From assembly GCF_023856365.1 (NCBI RefSeq), contig NW_026042425.1, forward strand, positions 186,001 through 250,000: 64,000 nt of DNA, in the 5' to 3' direction. Position 1 is the stretch's first letter, and each line of letters opens with the position of its first letter. Origin of the DNA: Brienomyrus brachyistius (lineage: Eukaryota > Chordata > Actinopteri > Osteoglossiformes > Mormyridae). The position numbers and the translations under genes are program-made. Positions 45,811 through 59,322 of this stretch are shown here, piece after piece. The notes under the pieces are model-generated. The model saw only the letters and a list, made by a program, of their open reading frames with translations, was not told the origin of the DNA and made no database searches.

Positions 45811-47538
45811 GAAACAACTGCTATCACAACTAGAGATTGATGTAAGGACATAAAACTTATAGGTCCTGCAGGCCCCAACTCTGATCAGCCTGCATCAGTC
45901 CATCTCAGAGCTCCAAGAAAAGGATCCACTGGCCCAGGCAAGATTGGACTCCACGCATCAAACCATCCCTTTTAAGGAAGGCAAAGCCCTGCCGGCTCCT
46001 GAGAATAACTGGAGCAATACAGAAAAAGCAAGACCTTTCACCCCCTGGAGTGGCCGGAGTTCCACAGTCAAACCACAGCAACAACAGCTGTCAGTCCCCA
46101 GACACAGACACCTTTTCCACTAGAAATAGGATAACTCACCACACATAGATGTTAGGGACAAATACACGCATGTTTGGTCTCGTTTGAATAGGCATGAGAC
46201 GGCGAGTGTTATACACTCAGATTTAAGGCAGTATAGTTTTCCCTAAGAGAACTATAGAAACTTCGGCTAAACCCACCAAACTGAGAGAGCCTCTCACATG
46301 GCAGAACAAGGGAATTACGACCACCCCCTAAAGTGATCTGATTGGCTGAGGACTTGAGAACCAAGGCCAACAATGCCCCTAAAATTAACCGTTGACCGAA
46401 ATTGGTCAGTCTTCAGAGACATGCCATCACCTGGTTTGGATACTTAAGGAAGGGCCTCAGAAGGATTCGGGGAGTTACTCTGTAATCAGAGCTCCCACAG
46501 AGAACTGCGTGAAAGTCCATCTGTAGTCAGATACTTTCCGCAGAACTTTGTGCACTCTCAGCTGAGGAATGTGATTGTTTAATATTGTATTTGTCCAAAT
46601 GTATTTACAAGTATGTGGCCACATGTCAATAATTATATATTGTAATATGTTTAATAAATGTTGTCTTGATTACTTCATGACTGTCTGATTTGCTAACTTC
46701 TTTATAAACTTTCCAGATTGGACTTCTATCCTGATTAGGACTAAAGTGATAAATACTATCTTGCAGCCTCTGGGTTAAATCCCCTTTATCCGGGTCCCAA
46801 ACTCGACTGCCCAAGTTAAGTTAGGTGGATACCAAAACCGCACCTCTGGAGTTCGCACACGCTCAGTTACGGGCCGACTTAACCTCTGAGGTCAACACAT
46901 GCTGATGAAAGGTACCGGTCTGCCCTCTGAGGGGCGTACACACTATGTTCCTAGGCACCGGGCATAGTCCCTGAGACGCTCACATGGTAAGACAATGGGC
47001 GGCATCGGCGGAGTCCCTGAGACGAGCCCAAAGTAAAACCTCGTACAAACTACCGCAACAAAAGGTGCGCCGTCACAGCCGCTGAGGTTGACACATGTTA
47101 TGATATGGGCTGCCCCCGGCTGAGCCTCTGAGGTGGATGTACGTGTGGTTCGGGTAAACATCGGCTTAATCTTCGAGGCACCCACATGCTCAGTAATTGG
47201 CAGACAACACGATTGCTACGACAAGGGGGAGCCAGGACGACAGGTCAGGGGGGAGATATCATCATCCCCACATTCCGAGATTGGGTACCAAGCCCCATAT
47301 ATATTAGTAGGCTGAATACAAGAGCAGCTGACCTGAGAAATAAGAAATAAGCTAAGCTGGAAACCTGGACCCTCCGACCAAGAATGCGTGAAGTACCCTC
47401 AGAAGGTCTACTAGAAGATGTACGTAGAAGACTACTACAGATCAGCTGATCTACACCACAGCAACAGTGATCCTTGAGCTGGACCGTCTTTGAAGACTCC
47501 GTAAATCTCCGTATAATAATATATATCTACGGGAACGA

Positions 47539-47612
47539 GCAGAGAACAAGAACAAGATTTGTAAATGTAACAAATGTAACAGAGAACAAGAACAAGATTT
47601 GTAAATGTAAGA
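47539..47612 (+). repeat. Local ~40-bp tandem duplication in segment C
   Basis: The stretch CAGAGAACAAGAACAAG through TTTGTAAATGTAA occurs twice here, with a CAAATGTAA connector that itself copies the end of the repeat. Other C copies have it once. Confidence 0.85.
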
Positions 47613-47877
47613 TTTGAAGGACCCGGCATGAAAAATAGAATAGTTCTCGTCATTAGTGAATATGTGTCTCGTCATTGTGTATCATGGACAGTAAGAGGGG
47701 GATCAATAGAGTGTTGTTATTATAACGTCTAAAAAGTATGATGGTCTGTCGATAAATCAATCAGATAAATAATGAAGTCGTTTTCGCTGGAAAAGCCATC
47801 TCAGGCTGTCAAGTCTCCCGTTCGCGCCGTCCTCCCGTATTAGTATTTTCCCGTAAATCTCCCTTATATTATATAGT

Positions 47878-47949
47878 TGCTGGATAGTGTAGTGGTAAGA
47901 TCGCCGCCTTTCACACGGGAGACCGGGGTTCGAATCCCGGTTGTGGCCA
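47878..47949 (+). tRNA. tRNA-Glu(UUC)-like element, first of pair
   Basis: Reference sequence behind the shortened CCCGT cluster; partner at 48023. Confidence 0.6.
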
Positions 47950-48022
47950 AAAATATATTTTATATATTTTATATATTTATATTATATTTATATTATATTT
48001 TTTATATATTGTATTATATAGT

Positions 48023-48094
48023 TGCTGGATAGTGTAGTGGTAAGATCGCCGCCTTTCACACGGGAGACCGGGGTTCGAATCCCGGTTGTGGCCA
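48023..48094 (+). tRNA. tRNA-Glu(UUC)-like element, second of pair
   Basis: Reference sequence; followed by the ATTGATG join at 48120. Confidence 0.6.
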
Positions 48095-49947
48095 GAAACA
48101 ACTGCTATCACAACTAGAGATTGATGAGGTACAACACGATTGCTACGACAAGGGGGAGCCAGGACGACAGGTCAGGGGGGAGATATCATCATCCCCACAT
48201 TCCGAGATTGGGTACCAAGCCCCATATATATTAGTAGGCTGAATACAAGAGCAGCTGACCTGAGAAATAAGAAATAAGCTAAGCTGGAAACCTGGACCCT
48301 CCGACCAAGAATGCGTGAAGTACCCTCAGAAGGTCTACTAGAAGATGTACGTAGAAGACTACTACAGATCAGCTGATCTACACCACAGCAACAGTGATCC
48401 TTGAGCTGGACCGTCTTATTAACCGTTGACCGAAATTGGTCAGTCTTCAGAGACATGCCATCACCTGGTTTGGATACTTAAGGAAGGGCCTCAGAAGGAT
48501 TCGGGGAGTTACTCTGTAATCAGAGCTCCCACAGAGAACTGCGTGAAAGTCCATCTGTAGTCAGATACTTTCCGCAGAACTTTGTGCACTCTCAGCTGAG
48601 GAATGTGATTGTTTAATATTGTATTTGTCCAAAAGTATTTACAAGTATGTGGCCACATGTCAATAATTATATATTGTAATATGTTTAATAAATGTTGTCT
48701 TGATTACTTCATGACTGTCTGATTTGCTAACTTCTTTATAAACTTTCCAGATTGGACTTCTATCCTGATTAGGACTAAAGTGATATCTTGCAGCCTCTGG
48801 GTTAAATCCCCTTTATCCGGGTCCCAAACTCGACTGCCCAAGTTAAGTTAGGTGGATACCAAAACCGCACCTCTGGAGTTCGCACACGCTCAGTTACGGG
48901 CCGACTTAACCTCTGAGGTCAACACATGCTGATGAAAGGTACCGGTCTGCCCTCTGAGGGGCGTACACACTATGTTCCTAGGCACCGGGCATAGTCCCTG
49001 AGACGCTCACATGGTAAGACAATGGGCGGCATCGGCGGAGTCCCTGAGACGAGCCCAAAGTAAAACCTCGTACAAACTACCGCAACAAAAGGTGCGCCGT
49101 CACAGCCGCTGAGGTTGACACATGTTATGATATGGGCTGCCCCCGGCTGAGCCTCTGAGGTGGATGTACGTGTGGTTCGGGTAAACATCGGCTTAATCTC
49201 CGAGGCACCCACATGCTCAGTAATTGGCAGACAACACGATTGCTACGACAAGGGGGAGCCAGGACGACAGGTCAGGGGGGAGATATCATCATCCCCACAT
49301 TCCGAGATTGGGTACCAAGCCCCATATATATTAGTAGGCTGAATACAAGAGCAGCTGACCTGAGAAATAAGAAATAAGCTAAGCTGGAAACCTGGACCCT
49401 CCGACCAAGAATGCGTGAAGTACCCTCAGAAGGTCTACTAGAAGATGTACGTAGAAGACTACTACAGATCAGCTGATCTACACCACAGCAACAGTGATCC
49501 TTGAGCTGGACCGTCTTTGAAGACTCCGTAAATCTCCGTATAATAATATATATCTACGGGAACGAGCAGAGAACAAGAACAAGATTTGTAAATGTAAGAT
49601 TTGAAGGACCCGGCATGAAAAATAGAATAGTTCTCGTCATTAGTGAACATGTGTCTCGTCATTGTGTATCATGGACAGTAAGAGGGGGATCAATAGAGTG
49701 TTGTTATTATAACGTCTAAAAAGTATGATGGTCTGTCGATAAATCAATCAGATAAATAATGAAGTCGTTTTCGCGAACACGCTGGAAAAGCCAGGGGCCG
49801 GACCGACTGTAGGGGGCGTGGCCAGAGACAGCCATCTCAGGCTGTCAAGTCTCCCGTTTTGGCCGGGAAACTACCGTATTTTACTTCTCTTTCCCGCCGT
49901 CCTCCCGTATTAGTATTTTCCCGTAAATCTCCCTTATATTATATAGT

Positions 49948-50019
49948 TGCTGGATAGTGTAGTGGTAAGATCGCCGCCTTTCACACGGGAGACCGGGGTT
50001 CGAATCCCGGTTGTGGCCA
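49948..50019 (+). tRNA. tRNA-Glu(UUC)-like element, first of pair
   Basis: Reference sequence; partner at 50093. Confidence 0.6.
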
Positions 50020-50092
50020 AAAATATATTTTATATATTTTATATATTTATATTATATTTATATTATATTTTTTATATATTGTATTATATAGT

Positions 50093-50164
50093 TGCTGGAT
50101 AGTGTAGTGGTAAGATCGCCGCCTTTCACACGGGAGACCGGGGTTCGAATCCCGGTTGTGGCCA
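50093..50164 (+). tRNA. tRNA-Glu(UUC)-like element, second of pair
   Basis: Reference sequence; followed by the ATTGATG join at 50190. Confidence 0.6.
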
Positions 50165-50903
50165 GAAACAACTGCTATCACAACTAGAGATTGATGAGGT
50201 ACAACACGATTGCTACGACAAGGGGGAGCCAGGACGACAGGTCAGGGGGGAGATATCATCATCCCCACATTCCGAGATTGGGTACCAAGCCCCATATATA
50301 TTAGTAGGCTGAATACAAGAGCAGCTGACCTGAGAAATAAGAAATAAGCTAAGCTGGAAACCTGGACCAAGAATGCGTGAAGTACCCTCAGAAGGTCTAC
50401 TAGAAGATGTACGTAGAAGACTACTACAGATCAGCTGATCTACACCACAGCAACAGTGATCCTTGACCGTCTTTGAAGACTCCGTAAATCTCCGTATAAT
50501 AATATATATCTACGGGAACGAGCAGAGAACAAGAACAAGATTTGTAAATGTAAGATTTGAAGGACCCGGCATGAAAAATAGAATAGTTCTCGTCATTAGT
50601 GAACATGTGTCTCGTCATTGTGTATCATGGACAGTAAGAGGGGGATCAATAGAGTGTTGTTATTATAACGTCTAAAAAGTATGATGGTCTGTCGATAAAT
50701 CAATCAGATAAATAATGAAGTCGTTTTCGCGAACACGCTGGAAAAGCCAGGGGCCGGACCGACTGTAGGGGGCGTGGCCAGAGACAGCCATCTCAGGCTG
50801 TCAAGTCTCCCGTTTTGGCCGGGAAACTACCGTATTTTACTTCTCTTTCGCGCCGTCCTCCCGTATTAGTATTTTCCCGTAAATCTCCCTTATATTATAT
50901 AGT

Positions 50904-50975
50904 TGCTGGATAGTGTAGTGGTAAGATCGCCGCCTTTCACACGGGAGACCGGGGTTCGAATCCCGGTTGTGGCCA
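50904..50975 (+). tRNA. tRNA-Glu(UUC)-like element, first of close-spaced pair
   Basis: Reference sequence; partner 134 bp away at 51038. Confidence 0.6.
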
Positions 50976-51037
50976 AAAATATATTTTATATATTTTATAT
51001 ATTTATATTATATTTTTTATATATTGTATTATATAGT

Positions 51038-51109
51038 TGCTGGATAGTGTAGTGGTAAGATCGCCGCCTTTCACACGGGAGACCGGGGTTCGAATCCCGG
51101 TTGTGGCCA
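51038..51109 (+). tRNA. tRNA-Glu(UUC)-like element, second of close-spaced pair
   Basis: Reference sequence; followed by the ATTGATG join at 51135. Confidence 0.6.
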
Positions 51110-51862
51110 GAAACAACTGCTATCACAACTAGAGATTGATGAGGTACAACACGATTGCTACGACAAGGGGGAGCCAGGACGACAGGTCAGGGGGGAGATA
51201 TCATCATCCCCACATTCCGAGATTGGGTACCAAGCCCCATATATATTAGTAGGCTGAATACAAGAGCAGCTGACCTGAGAAATAAGAAGTAAGCTAAGCT
51301 GGAAACCTGGACCCTCCGACCAAGAATGCGTGAAGTACCCTCAGAAGGTCTACTAGAAGATGTACGTAGAAGACTACTACAGATCAGCTGATCTACACCA
51401 CAGCAACAGTGATCCTTGAGCTGAACCGTCTTTGAAGACTCCGTAAATCTCCGTATAATAATATATATCTACGGGAACGAGCAGAGAACAAGAACAAGAT
51501 TTGTAAATGTAAGATTTGAAGGACCCGGCATGAAAAATAGAATAGTTCTCGTCATTAGTGAACATGTGTCTCGTCATTGTGTATCATGGACAGTAAGAGG
51601 GGGATCAATAGAGTGTTGTTATTATAACGTCTAAAAAGTATGATGGTCTGTCGATAAATCAATCAGATAAATAATGAAGTCGTTTTCGCGAACACGCTGG
51701 AAAAGCCAGGGGCCGGACCGACTGTAGGGGGCGTGGCCAGAGACAGCCATCTCAGGCTGTCAAGTCTCCCGTTTTGGCCGGGAAACTACCGTATCTTACT
51801 TCTCTTTCCCGCCGTCCTCCCGTATTAGTATTTTCCCGTAAATCTCCCTTATATTATATAGT

Positions 51863-51934
51863 TGCTGGATAGTGTAGTGGTAAGATCGCCGCCTTTCACA
51901 CGGGAGACCGGGGTTCGAATCCCGGTTGTGGCCA
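51863..51934 (+). tRNA. tRNA-Glu(UUC)-like element, last before the higher-order join
   Basis: Reference sequence. Its spacer stops five bases after the element, at AAAAT, and the sequence continues as mid-D (ATGGCAG). It therefore has no T4 terminator close by. Confidence 0.58.
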
Positions 51935-53980
51935 AAAATATGGCAGAACAAGGGAATTACGACCACCCCCTAAAGTGATCTGATTGGCTGAGGACTTGAG
52001 AACCAAGGCCAACAATGCCCCTAAAATTAACCGTTGACCGAAATTGGTCAGTCTTCAGAGACATGCCATCACCTGGTTTGGATACTTAAGGAAGGGCCTC
52101 AGAAGGATTCGGGGAGTTACTCTGTAATCAGAGCTCCCACAGAGAACTGCGTGAAAGTCCATCTGTAGTCAGATACTTTCCGCAGAACTTTGTGCACTCT
52201 CAGCTGAGGAATGTGATTGTTTAATATTGTATTTGTCCAAATGTATTTACAAGTATGTGGCCACATGTCAATAATTATATATTGTAATATGTTTAATAAA
52301 TGTTGTCTTGATTACTTCATGACTGTCTGATTTGCTAACTTCTTTATAAACTTTCCAGATTGGACTTCTATCCTGATTAGGACTAAAGTGATAAATACTA
52401 TCTTGCAGCCTCTGGGTTAAATCCCCTTTATCCGGGTCCCAAACTCGACTGCCCAAGTTAAGTTAGGTGGATACCAAAACCGCACCTCTGGAGTTCGCAC
52501 ACGCTCAGTTACGGGCCGACTTAACCTCTGAGGTCAACACATGCTGATGAAAGGTACCGGTCTGCCCTCTGAGGGGCGTACACACTATGTTCCTAGGCAC
52601 CGGGCATAGTCCCTGAGACGCTCACATGGTAAGACAATGGGCGGCATCGGCGGAGTCCCTGAGACGAGCCCAAAGTAAAACCTCGTACAAACTACCGCAA
52701 CAAAAGGTGCGCCGTCACAGCCGCTGAGGTTGACACATGTTATGATATGGGCTGCCCCCGGCTGAGCCTCTGAGGTGGATGTACGTGTGGTTCGGGTAAA
52801 CATCGGCTTAATCTCCGAGGCACCCACATGCTCAGTAATTGGCAGACACTGGGCCTTTGGGAAATTATATAGGTCGAGGGACCCGAATAATCAGAGGCTG
52901 ACATTGTCTTAAATGGTGCCGATTTCCGTGCATCTAAGACAAACCCTGTGGAACAAGCCCACGGATCGCCCTGTCGGCCGAGGCGAATCTGGCGGACTCC
53001 TTCGTCAGGGGTAAACTAGAGTTGGTAATCTAAAGGAGAGTCCCGAAGTAATCCGAACAACATAAACGTCATGACTACAATATACTGAAATAAGGTCATT
53101 AATAAAATGGAGTCAGATGTGTGTCTAAAAGAATATCTTGTATATTAAAAAGGGTAAGTAATTCCCAGGAGCGCTTGGAAGGACCAACACGCATTCACAG
53201 CCTTCGGCTGCGCCATTGGATTCCGCCATTGGGCCAGTGGGCGGCTCCCTACATTGATGAGGTACAACACGATTGCTACGACAAGGGGGAGCCAGGACGA
53301 CAGGTCAGGGGGGAGATATCATCATCCCCACATTCCGAGATTGGGTACCAAGCCCCATATATATTAGTAGGCTGAATACAAGAGCAGCTGACCTGAGAAA
53401 TAAGAAATAAGCTAAGCTGGAAACCTGGACCCTCCGACCAAGAATGCGTGAAGTACCCTCAGAAGGTCTACTAGAAGATGTACGTAGAAGACTACTACAG
53501 ATCAGCTGATCTACACCACAGCAACAGTGATCCTTGAGCTGGACCGTCTTTGAAGACTCCGTAAATCTCCGTATAATAATATATATCTACGGGAACGAGC
53601 AGAGAACAAGAACAAGATTTGTAAATGTAAGATTTGAAGGACCCGGCATGAAAAATAGAATAGTTCTCGTCATTAGTGAACATGTGTCTCGTCATTGTGT
53701 ATCATGGACAGTAAGAGGGGGATCAATAGAGTGTTGTTATTATAACGTCTAAAAAGTATGATGGTCTGTCGATAAATCAATCAGATAAATAATGAAGTCG
53801 TTTTCGCGAACACGCTGGAAAAGCCAGGGGCCGGACCGACTGTAGGGGGCGTGGCCAGAGACAGCCATCTCAGGCTGTCAAGTCTCCCGTTTTGGCCGGG
53901 AAACTACCGTATTTTACTTCTCTTTCCCGCCGTCCTCCCGTATTAGTATTTTCCCGTAAATCTCCCTTATATTATATAGT

Positions 53981-54052
53981 TGCTGGATAGTGTAGAGGTA
54001 AGATCGCCGCCTTTCACACGGGAGACCGGGGTTCGAATCCCGGTTGTGGCCA
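53981..54052 (+). tRNA. tRNA-Glu(UUC)-like element, first of pair, box A variant
   Basis: T16A variant as at 29811; partner at 54126. Confidence 0.6.
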
Positions 54053-54125
54053 AAAATATATTTTATATATTTTATATATTTATATTATATTTATATTATA
54101 TTTTTTATATATTGTATTATATAGT

Positions 54126-54197
54126 TGCTGGATAGTGTAGTGGTAAGATCGCCGCCTTTCACACGGGAGACCGGGGTTCGAATCCCGGTTGTGGCCA
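54126..54197 (+). tRNA. tRNA-Glu(UUC)-like element, second of pair
   Basis: Reference sequence; followed by D. Confidence 0.6.
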
Positions 54198-56725
54198 GAA
54201 ACAACTGCTATCACAACTAGAGATTGATGTAAGGACATAAAACTTATAGGTCCTGCAGGCCCCAACTCTGATCAGCCTGCATCAGTCCATCTCAGAGCTC
54301 CAAGAAAAGGATCCACTGGCCCAGGCAAGATTGGACTCCACGCATCAAACCATCCCTTTTAAGGAAGGCAAAGCCCTGCCGGCTCCTGAGAATAACTGGA
54401 GCAATACAGAAAAAGCAAGACCTTTCACCCCCTGGAGTGGCCGGAGTTCCACAGTCAAACCACAGCAACAACAGCTGTCAGTCCCCAGACACAGACACCT
54501 TTTCCACTAGAAATAGGATAACTCACCACACATAGATGTTAGGGACAAATACACGCATGTTTGGTCTCGTTTGAATAGGCATGAGACGGCGAGTGTTATA
54601 CACTCAGATTTAAGGCAGTATAGTTTTCCCTAAGAGAACTATAGAAACTTCGGCTAAACCCACCAAACTGAGAGAGCCTCTCACATGGCAGAACAAGGGA
54701 ATTACGACCACCCCCTAAAGTGATCTGATTGGCTGAGGACTTGAGAACCAAGGCCAACAATGCCCCTAAAATTAACCGTTGACCGAAATTGGTCAGTCTT
54801 CAGAGACATGCCATCACCTGGTTTGGATACTTAAGGAAGGGCCTCAGAAGGATTCGGGGAGTTACTCTGTAATCAGAGCTCCCACAGAGAACTGCGTGAA
54901 AGTCCATCTGTAGTCAGATACTTTCCGCAGAACTTTGTGCACTCTCAGCTGAGGAATGTGATTGTTTAATATTGTATTTGTCCAAATGTATTTACAAGTA
55001 TGTGGCCACATGTCAATAATTATATATTGTAATATGTTTAATAAATGTTGTCTTGATTACTTCATGACTGTCTGATTTGCTAACTTCTTTATAAACTTTC
55101 CAGATTGGACTTCTATCCTGATTAGGACTAAAGTGATAAATACTATCTTGCAGCCTCTGGGTTAAATCCCCTTTATCCGGGTCCCAAACTCGACTGCCCA
55201 AGTTAAGTTAGGTGGATACCAAAACCGCACCTCTGGAGTTCGCACACGCTCAGTTACGGGCCGACTTAACCTCTGAGGTCAACACATGCTGATGAAAGGT
55301 ACCGGTCTGCCCTCTGAGGGGCGTACACACTATGTTCCTAGGCACCGGGCATAGTCCCTGAGACGCTCACATGGTAAGACAATGGGCGGCATCGGCGGAG
55401 TCCCTGAGACGAGCCCAAAGTAAAACCTCGTACAAACTACCGCAACAAAAGGTGCGCCGTCACAGCCGCTGAGGTTGACACATGTTATGATATGGGCTGC
55501 CCCCGGCTGAGCCTCTGAGGTGGATGTACGTGTGGTTCGGGTAAACATCGGCTTAATCTCCGAGGCACCCACATGCTCAGTAATTGGCAGACACTGGGCC
55601 TTTGGGAAATTATATAGGTCGAGGGACCCGAATAATCAGAGGCTGACATTGTCTTAAATGGTGCCGATTTCCGTGCATCTAAGACAAACCCTGTGGAACA
55701 AGCCCACGGATCGCCCTGTCGGCCGAGGCGAATCTGGCGGACTCCTTCGTCAGGGGTAAACTAGAGTTGGTAATCTAAAGGAGAGTCCCGAAGTAATCCG
55801 AACAACATAAACGTCATGACTACAATATACTGAAATAAGGTCATTAATAAAATGGAGTCAGATGTGTGTCTAAAAGAATATCTTGTATATTAAAAAGGGT
55901 AAGTAATTCCCAGGAGCGCTTGGAAGGACCAACACGCATTCACAGCCTTCGGCTGCGCCATTGGATTCCGCCATTGGGCCAGTGGGCGGCTCCCTACATT
56001 GATGAGGTACAACACGATTGCTACGACAAGGGGGAGCCAGGACGACAGGTCAGGGGGGAGATATCATCATCCCCACATTCCGAGATTGGGTACCAAGCCC
56101 CATATATATTAGTAGGCTGAATACAAGAGCAGCTGACCTGAGAAATAAGAAATAAGCTAAGCTGGAAACCTGGACCCTCCGACCAAGAATGCGTGAAGTA
56201 CCCTCAGAAGGTCTACTAGAAGATGTACGTAGAAGACTACTACAGATCAGCTGATCTACACCACAGCAACAGTGATCCTTGAGCTGGACCGTCTTTGAAG
56301 ACTCCGTAAATCTCCGTATAATAATATATATCTACGGGAACGAGCAGAGAACAAGAACAAGATTTGTAAATGTAAGATTTGAAGGACCCGGCATGAAAAA
56401 TAGAATAGTTCTCGTCATTAGTGAACATGTGTCTCGTCATTGTGTATCATGGACAGTAAGAGGGGGATCAATAGAGTGTTGTTATTATAACGTCTAAAAA
56501 GTATGATGGTCTGTCGATAAATCAATCAGATAAATAATGAAGTCGTTTTCGCGAACACGCTGGAAAAGCCAGGGGCCGGACCGACTGTAGGGGGCGTGGC
56601 CAGAGACAGCCATCTCAGGCTGTCAAGTCTCCCGTTTTGGCCGGGAAACTACCGTATTTTACTTCTCTTTCCCGCCGTCCTCCCGTATTAGTATTTTCCC
56701 GTAAATCTCCCTTATATTATATAGT

Positions 56726-56797
56726 TGCTGGATAGTGTAGAGGTAAGATCGCCGCCTTTCACACGGGAGACCGGGGTTCGAATCCCGGTTGTGGCCA
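56726..56797 (+). tRNA. tRNA-Glu(UUC)-like element, first of pair, box A variant
   Basis: T16A variant as at 32556; partner at 56871. Confidence 0.6.
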
Positions 56798-56870
56798 AAA
56801 ATATATTTTATATATTTTATATATTTATATTATATTTATATTATATTTTTTATATATTGTATTATATAGT

Positions 56871-56942
56871 TGCTGGATAGTGTAGTGGTAAGATCGCCGC
56901 CTTTCACACGGGAGACCGGGGTTCGAATCCCGGTTGTGGCCA
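56871..56942 (+). tRNA. tRNA-Glu(UUC)-like element, second of pair
   Basis: Reference sequence; followed by D. Confidence 0.6.
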
Positions 56943-59105
56943 GAAACAACTGCTATCACAACTAGAGATTGATGTAAGGACATAAAACTTATAGGTCCTG
57001 CAGGCCCCAACTCTGATCAGCCTGCATCAGTCCATCTCAGAGCTCCAAGAAAAGGATCCACTGGCCCAGGCAAGATTGGACTCCACGCATCAAACCATCC
57101 CTTTTAAGGAAGGCAAAGCCCTGCCGGCTCCTGAGAATAACTGGAGCAATACAGAAAAAGCAAGACCTTTCACCCCCTGGAGTGGCCGGAGTTCCACAGT
57201 CAAACCACAGCAACAACAGCTGTCAGTCCCCAGACACAGACACCTTTTCCACTAGAAATAGGATAACTCACCACACATAGATGTTAGGGACAAATACACG
57301 CATGTTTGGTCTCGTTTGAATAGGCATGAGACGGCGAGTGTTATACACTCAGATTTAAGGCAGTATAGTTTTCCCTAAGAGAACTATAGAAACTTCGGCT
57401 AAACCCACCAAACTGAGAGAGCCTCTCACATGGCAGAACAAGGGAATTACGACCACCCCCTAAAGTGATCTGATTGGCTGAGGACTTGAGAACCAAGGCC
57501 AACAATGCCCCTAAAATTAACCGTTGACCGAAATTGGTCAGTCTTCAGAGACATGCCATCACCTGGTTTGGATACTTAAGGAAGGGCCTCAGAAGGATTC
57601 GGGGAGTTACTCTGTAATCAGAGCTCCCACAGAGAACTGCGTGAAAGTCCATCTGTAGTCAGATACTTTCCGCAGAACTTTGTGCACTCTCAGCTGAGGA
57701 ATGTGATTGTTTAATATTGTATTTGTCCAAATGTATTTACAAGTATGTGGCCACATGTCAATAATTATATATTGTAATATGTTTAATAAATGTTGTCTTG
57801 ATTACTTCATGACTGTCTGATTTGCTAACTTCTTTATAAACTTTCCAGATTGGACTTCTATCCTGATTAGGACTAAAGTGATAAATACTATCTTGCAGCC
57901 TCTGGGTTAAATCCCCTTTATCCGGGTCCCAAACTCGACTGCCCAAGTTAAGTTAGGTGGATACCAAAACCGCACCTCTGGAGTTCGCACACGCTCAGTT
58001 ACGGGCCGACTTAACCTCTGAGGTCAACACATGCTGATGAAAGGTACCGGTCTGCCCTCTGAGGGGCGTACACACTATGTTCCTAGGCACCGGGCATAGT
58101 CCCTGAGACGCTCACATGGTAAGACAATGGGCGGCATCGGCGGAGTCCCTGAGACGAGCCCAAAGTAAAACCTCGTACAAACTACCGCAACAAAAGGTGC
58201 GCCGTCACAGCCGCTGAGGTTGACACATGTTATGATATGGGCTGCCCCCGGCTGAGCCTCTGAGGTGGATGTACGTGTGGTTCGGGTAAACATCGGCTTA
58301 ATCTCCGAGGCACCCACATGCTCAGTAATTGGCAGACACTGGGCCTTTGGGAAATTATATAGGTCGAGGGACCCGAATAATCAGAGGCTGACATTGTCTT
58401 AAATGGTGCCGATTTCCGTGCATCTAAGACAAACCCTGTGGAACAAGCCCAAGGGGGAGCCAGGACGACAGGTCAGGGGGGAGATATCATCATCCCCACA
58501 TTCCGAGATTGGGTACCAAGCCCCATATATATTAGTAGGCTGAATACAAGAGCAGCTGACCTGAGAAATAAGAAATAAGCTAAGCTGGAAACCTGGACCC
58601 TCCGACCAAGAATGCGTGAAGTACCCTCAGAAGGTCTACTAGAAGATGTACGTAGAAGACTACTACAGATCAGCTGATCTACACCACAGCAACAGTGATC
58701 CTTGAGCTGGAGCCGGACCGTCTTTGAAGACTCCGTAAATCTCCGTATAATAATATATATCTACGGGAACGAGCAGAGAACAAGAACAAGATTTGTAAAT
58801 GTAAGATTTGAAGGACCCGGCATGAAAAATAGAATAGTTCTCGTCATTAGTGAACATGTGTCTCGTCATTGTGTATCATGGACAGTAAGAGGGGGATCAA
58901 TAGAGTGTTGTTATTATAACGTCTAAAAAGTATGATGGTCTGTCGATAAATCAATCAGATAAATAATGAAGTCGTTTTCGCTGGAAAAGCCATCTCAGGC
59001 TGTCAAGTCTCCCGTTTTGGCCGGGAAACTACCGTATTTTACTTCTCTTTCGCGCCGTCCTCCCGTATTAGTATTTTCCCGTAAATCTCCCTTATATTAT
59101 ATAGT

Positions 59106-59177
59106 TGCTGGATAGTGTAGTGGTAAGATCGCCGCCTTTCACACGGGAGACCGGGGTTCGAATCCCGGTTGTGGCCA
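59106..59177 (+). tRNA. tRNA-Glu(UUC)-like element, first of pair
   Basis: Counterpart of 34936; partner at 59251. Confidence 0.6.
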
Positions 59178-59250
59178 AAAATATGTTTTATATATTTTAT
59201 ATATTTATATTATATTTATATTGTATTTTTTATATATTGTATTATATAGT

Positions 59251-59322
59251 TGCTGGATAGTGTAGTGGTAAGATCGCCGCCTTTCACACGGGAGACCGGG
59301 GTTCGAATCCCGGTTGTGGCCA
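59251..59322 (+). tRNA. tRNA-Glu(UUC)-like element, second of pair
   Basis: Counterpart of 35081; followed by the truncated D. Confidence 0.6.

Larger units (their letters stand above)
44523..46858 (+). repeat. Unit 14 (2336 bp), 418-bp deletion and wide tRNA pair
   Basis: A joined to C at ACA (44868-44870), long C end, CGCGCC-type cluster, tRNA pair 154 bp apart, full D. The length equals 2745 minus 418 plus 9. Confidence 0.93.
46859..48885 (+). repeat. Unit 15 (2027 bp), several deletions and a local duplication
   Basis: A (with a C-to-T change near 47172) is joined to C at ACA (47204-47206). C has the local duplication at 47539-47612. The CCCGT cluster is shortened (CTCCCG joined to TTCGCGCC near 47820). 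After the tRNA pair and an ATTGATG join at 48120, a second C copy stops at ~48417 and joins D at ATTAACCG. D also lacks 7 bp near 48785. Confidence 0.9.
48886..52500 (+). repeat. Unit 16 (3615 bp), nested unit ending at the higher-order join
   Basis: A joined to C at ACA (49231-49233). Three C+tRNA blocks follow, with ATTGATG joins at 50190 and 51135. Small deletions lie at ~50369 (ACC repeat) and ~50466 (GA repeat). The last tRNA flank breaks off at 51940 and joins D at ATGGCAG; from there the sequence tracks 27770 onward. Confidence 0.92.
52501..55245 (+). repeat. Unit 17 (2745 bp), copy of unit 8
   Basis: Full-length layout with the GAGG box A variant in the first tRNA-like element. Confidence 0.95.
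55246..57990 (+). repeat. Unit 18 (2745 bp), copy of unit 9
   Basis: Same layout and box A variant as unit 17. Confidence 0.95.
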
